Source: an uncultured Acetobacteraceae bacterium
GTDB taxonomy: Bacteria; Pseudomonadota; Alphaproteobacteria; Acetobacterales; Acetobacteraceae
Length of the DNA: 64,000 bases
Direction of reading: 5' to 3'
Assembly: GCA_946476985.1 (NCBI GenBank)
Contig: CAMKWS010000008.1
Span: 23,921 to 87,920 of the forward strand
Below the pieces are notes generated by a model, which was not told where the DNA came from, made no database searches, and worked only from the letters and a program-made list of their open reading frames with translations. Shown in pieces: positions 63,063 to 64,000 of this stretch (its first letter is position 1; each line of letters begins with the position of its first letter). The translations under genes and the position numbers were made by a program.

Positions 63063-63872
63063 TTAATCACTCACAGGGCGAGTGAGTTCGTATAGTGCCA
63101 CGGCAGATGCATTAGAGACGTTAAGGCTTTCCATCGGACCAGACATGTATATGGAGGAGATCTCATCGCATGTCTCACGTGTGAGGCGGCGTAAGCCAGC
63201 CCCTTCGGCACCGAGGACGAGGGCAACGCGGCGGTCACCGAGCTGGTTGCGGTCAAGCCTGGTGCCGCCAGCATCTAGCCCGACAACCCAAAAACCTGCT
63301 TTTTGGAGAGCCTGTAATGCGCGTGAGAGGTTGGTCTCACGGATGATTGGCACAATATCCAACCCACCAGAAGCAGCTTTGGCCATGGAGCCTGTCTCAT
63401 CTGGTGTGTGGCGGTCTTGTACGAGCAGCGCTGCAGCCCCAAAAGCCGCAGCAGAGCGTAAAATAGCTCCGATATTGCGTGGGTCTGTTACTTGGTCGAG
63501 AACGAGGATAGGTCCTGGGCGGTCTATAACATCTACCAAAGCGGGGTTATCTAAGGGCTCTACATTTAAGCACACACCTTGGTGTACAGCATCTTTACCG
63601 CAGAGCGCATCTAGCTCCTCCCGGCTGACAATGCGTGGTTGGTGTGATGTTTGTGGGAGAGAGGCTTCAGCTTCTCTCGTTGCGAGTAAGCTATAGATAA
63701 CCCGTGCAGGGTTTTGCAAAGCGGCCTCAACGGCATGCTGGCCATAAATCCAATAGCCTTTATTGGCTGTTGGGGCTCCATGGCGGGTTGTTGCACGGCG
63801 GGAGCGGTTGCGGGAAAGATTTTGAACCTCAGGGAGAGAGACCCCGCGGCGGGAAGAGAATTTTTTAGCCAT
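63063..63872 (-). CDS. rlmB: 23S rRNA (guanosine-2'-O-)-methyltransferase RlmB
   Basis: A 269-residue SpoU/TrmH-family enzyme. A basic N-terminal tail precedes the substrate-binding domain (WIYGQHAVEAALQNPARVI), then the knotted SPOUT domain. Motif 1 is LDQVTDPRNIGAILRSAAAFG, motif 2 LVLGAEGAGLRRL, and motif 3 GPMESLNVSNASAVALYE. ATG 63872 (MAKKFSSRRGV) is preferred; the frame is open to 63908. It is divergent from tRNA-Tyr, an arrangement common in alphaproteobacteria. Confidence 0.9.
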   Translation of the reverse strand: MAKKFSSRRGVSLPEVQNLSRNRSRRATTRHGAPTANKGYWIYGQHAVEAALQNPARVIYSLLATREAEASLPQTSHQPRIVSREELDALCGKDAVHQGVCLNVEPLDNPALVDVIDRPGPILVLDQVTDPRNIGAILRSAAAFGAAALLVQDRHTPDETGSMAKAASGGLDIVPIIRETNLSRALQALQKAGFWVVGLDAGGTRLDRNQLGDRRVALVLGAEGAGLRRLTRETCDEISSIYMSGPMESLNVSNASAVALYELTRPVSD

Positions 63873-63947
63873 AGTTATCTGTATAATCTGCAAAGGGCTC
63901 GTTGACATAGCCTGAAATGCATATTATTACACGCACAACCTGATGTC

Positions 63948-64000
63948 GGAGGGGTGCCCGAGTGGCTAAAGGGGGCGGACTGTAAATCCGCTGGCGTACG
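63948..64000 (+). tRNA. tRNA-Tyr (anticodon GTA), 3' end cut by window
   Basis: The 5' acceptor GGAGGGG, D-arm TGCCCGAGTGGCTAAAGGGGGC, and anticodon arm GCGGA-CTGTAAA-TCCGC presenting GTA are visible. The long variable arm, T-arm and CCA lie beyond 64000. Confidence 0.92.

Overview
The window looks like chromosomal DNA of an alphaproteobacterium, most likely an acetic acid bacterium (Acetobacteraceae; a Saccharibacter/Bombella/Gluconobacter-like relative is my guess). The reasons are the ntrYX-hfq-hflX order, the alphaproteobacterial AddAB pair, the cell-cycle regulator GcrA, a DksA with a reduced zinc site, the hopanoid side-chain genes hpnH/I/J/K/M and an OprB porin. Base composition is moderate, and the + strand is visibly G/T-rich throughout, whichever strand carries the gene, so it is probably the leading strand. 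I see no insertion sequence, prophage, integrase or CRISPR array. This is a core-genome segment with some accessory genes between the housekeeping blocks.

Layout. 1-4.3 kb: ntrY (5' cut by the window edge), ntrX, hfq, hflX. 4.3-8 kb: SulP transporter, tRNA-His, a large uncharacterised membrane-anchored protein. 8.2-10.8 kb: rplM-rpsI and ilvE. 10.8-15.7 kb, mostly - strand: Sel1 protein, DXD glycosyltransferase, tRNA-Leu, zinc metalloprotease, YcgN-type protein, orphan PotD-like binding protein. 16-19.4 kb: small membrane protein and a DUF1656/HlyD/NodT efflux set without its FUSC pump. 19.4-26.8 kb: glycosyltransferase, J-protein, a 48-residue membrane peptide, POT peptide transporter, OprB porin, second beta-barrel porin. 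26.9-31.7 kb: queF, typA, ABM monooxygenase, SDR, thioredoxin-reductase-like ferredoxin reductase. 32-42.6 kb: tsaE-addB-addA-trxA, rnd, gcrA, bactofilin. 42.9-50 kb: PfkB kinase and the hopanoid genes. 50-57.4 kb: CBS-domain membrane protein, dksA, tRNA-Thr, ArsC/Spx-like protein, amino-acid permease, an XseA-like membrane protein, glycosyltransferase, lipoprotein. 57.5-64 kb: gap-pgk, rpoH, rluD, ArsR regulator, rlmB, and the 5' part of tRNA-Tyr.

How the genes work together. HpnH starts hopanoid side-chain extension, HpnI adds N-acetylglucosamine, HpnK deacetylates it and HpnJ rearranges the sugar to the cyclitol ether; HpnM is an MlaC-like periplasmic protein. AddA and AddB form the double-strand-break helicase-nuclease, and gap and pgk are consecutive glycolytic steps. 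Many transcription units end in clear intrinsic terminators, several shared by convergent genes. The least explained item is the 54.3-55.4 kb gene, which reads as a degenerate, membrane-anchored relative of the exonuclease VII large subunit.
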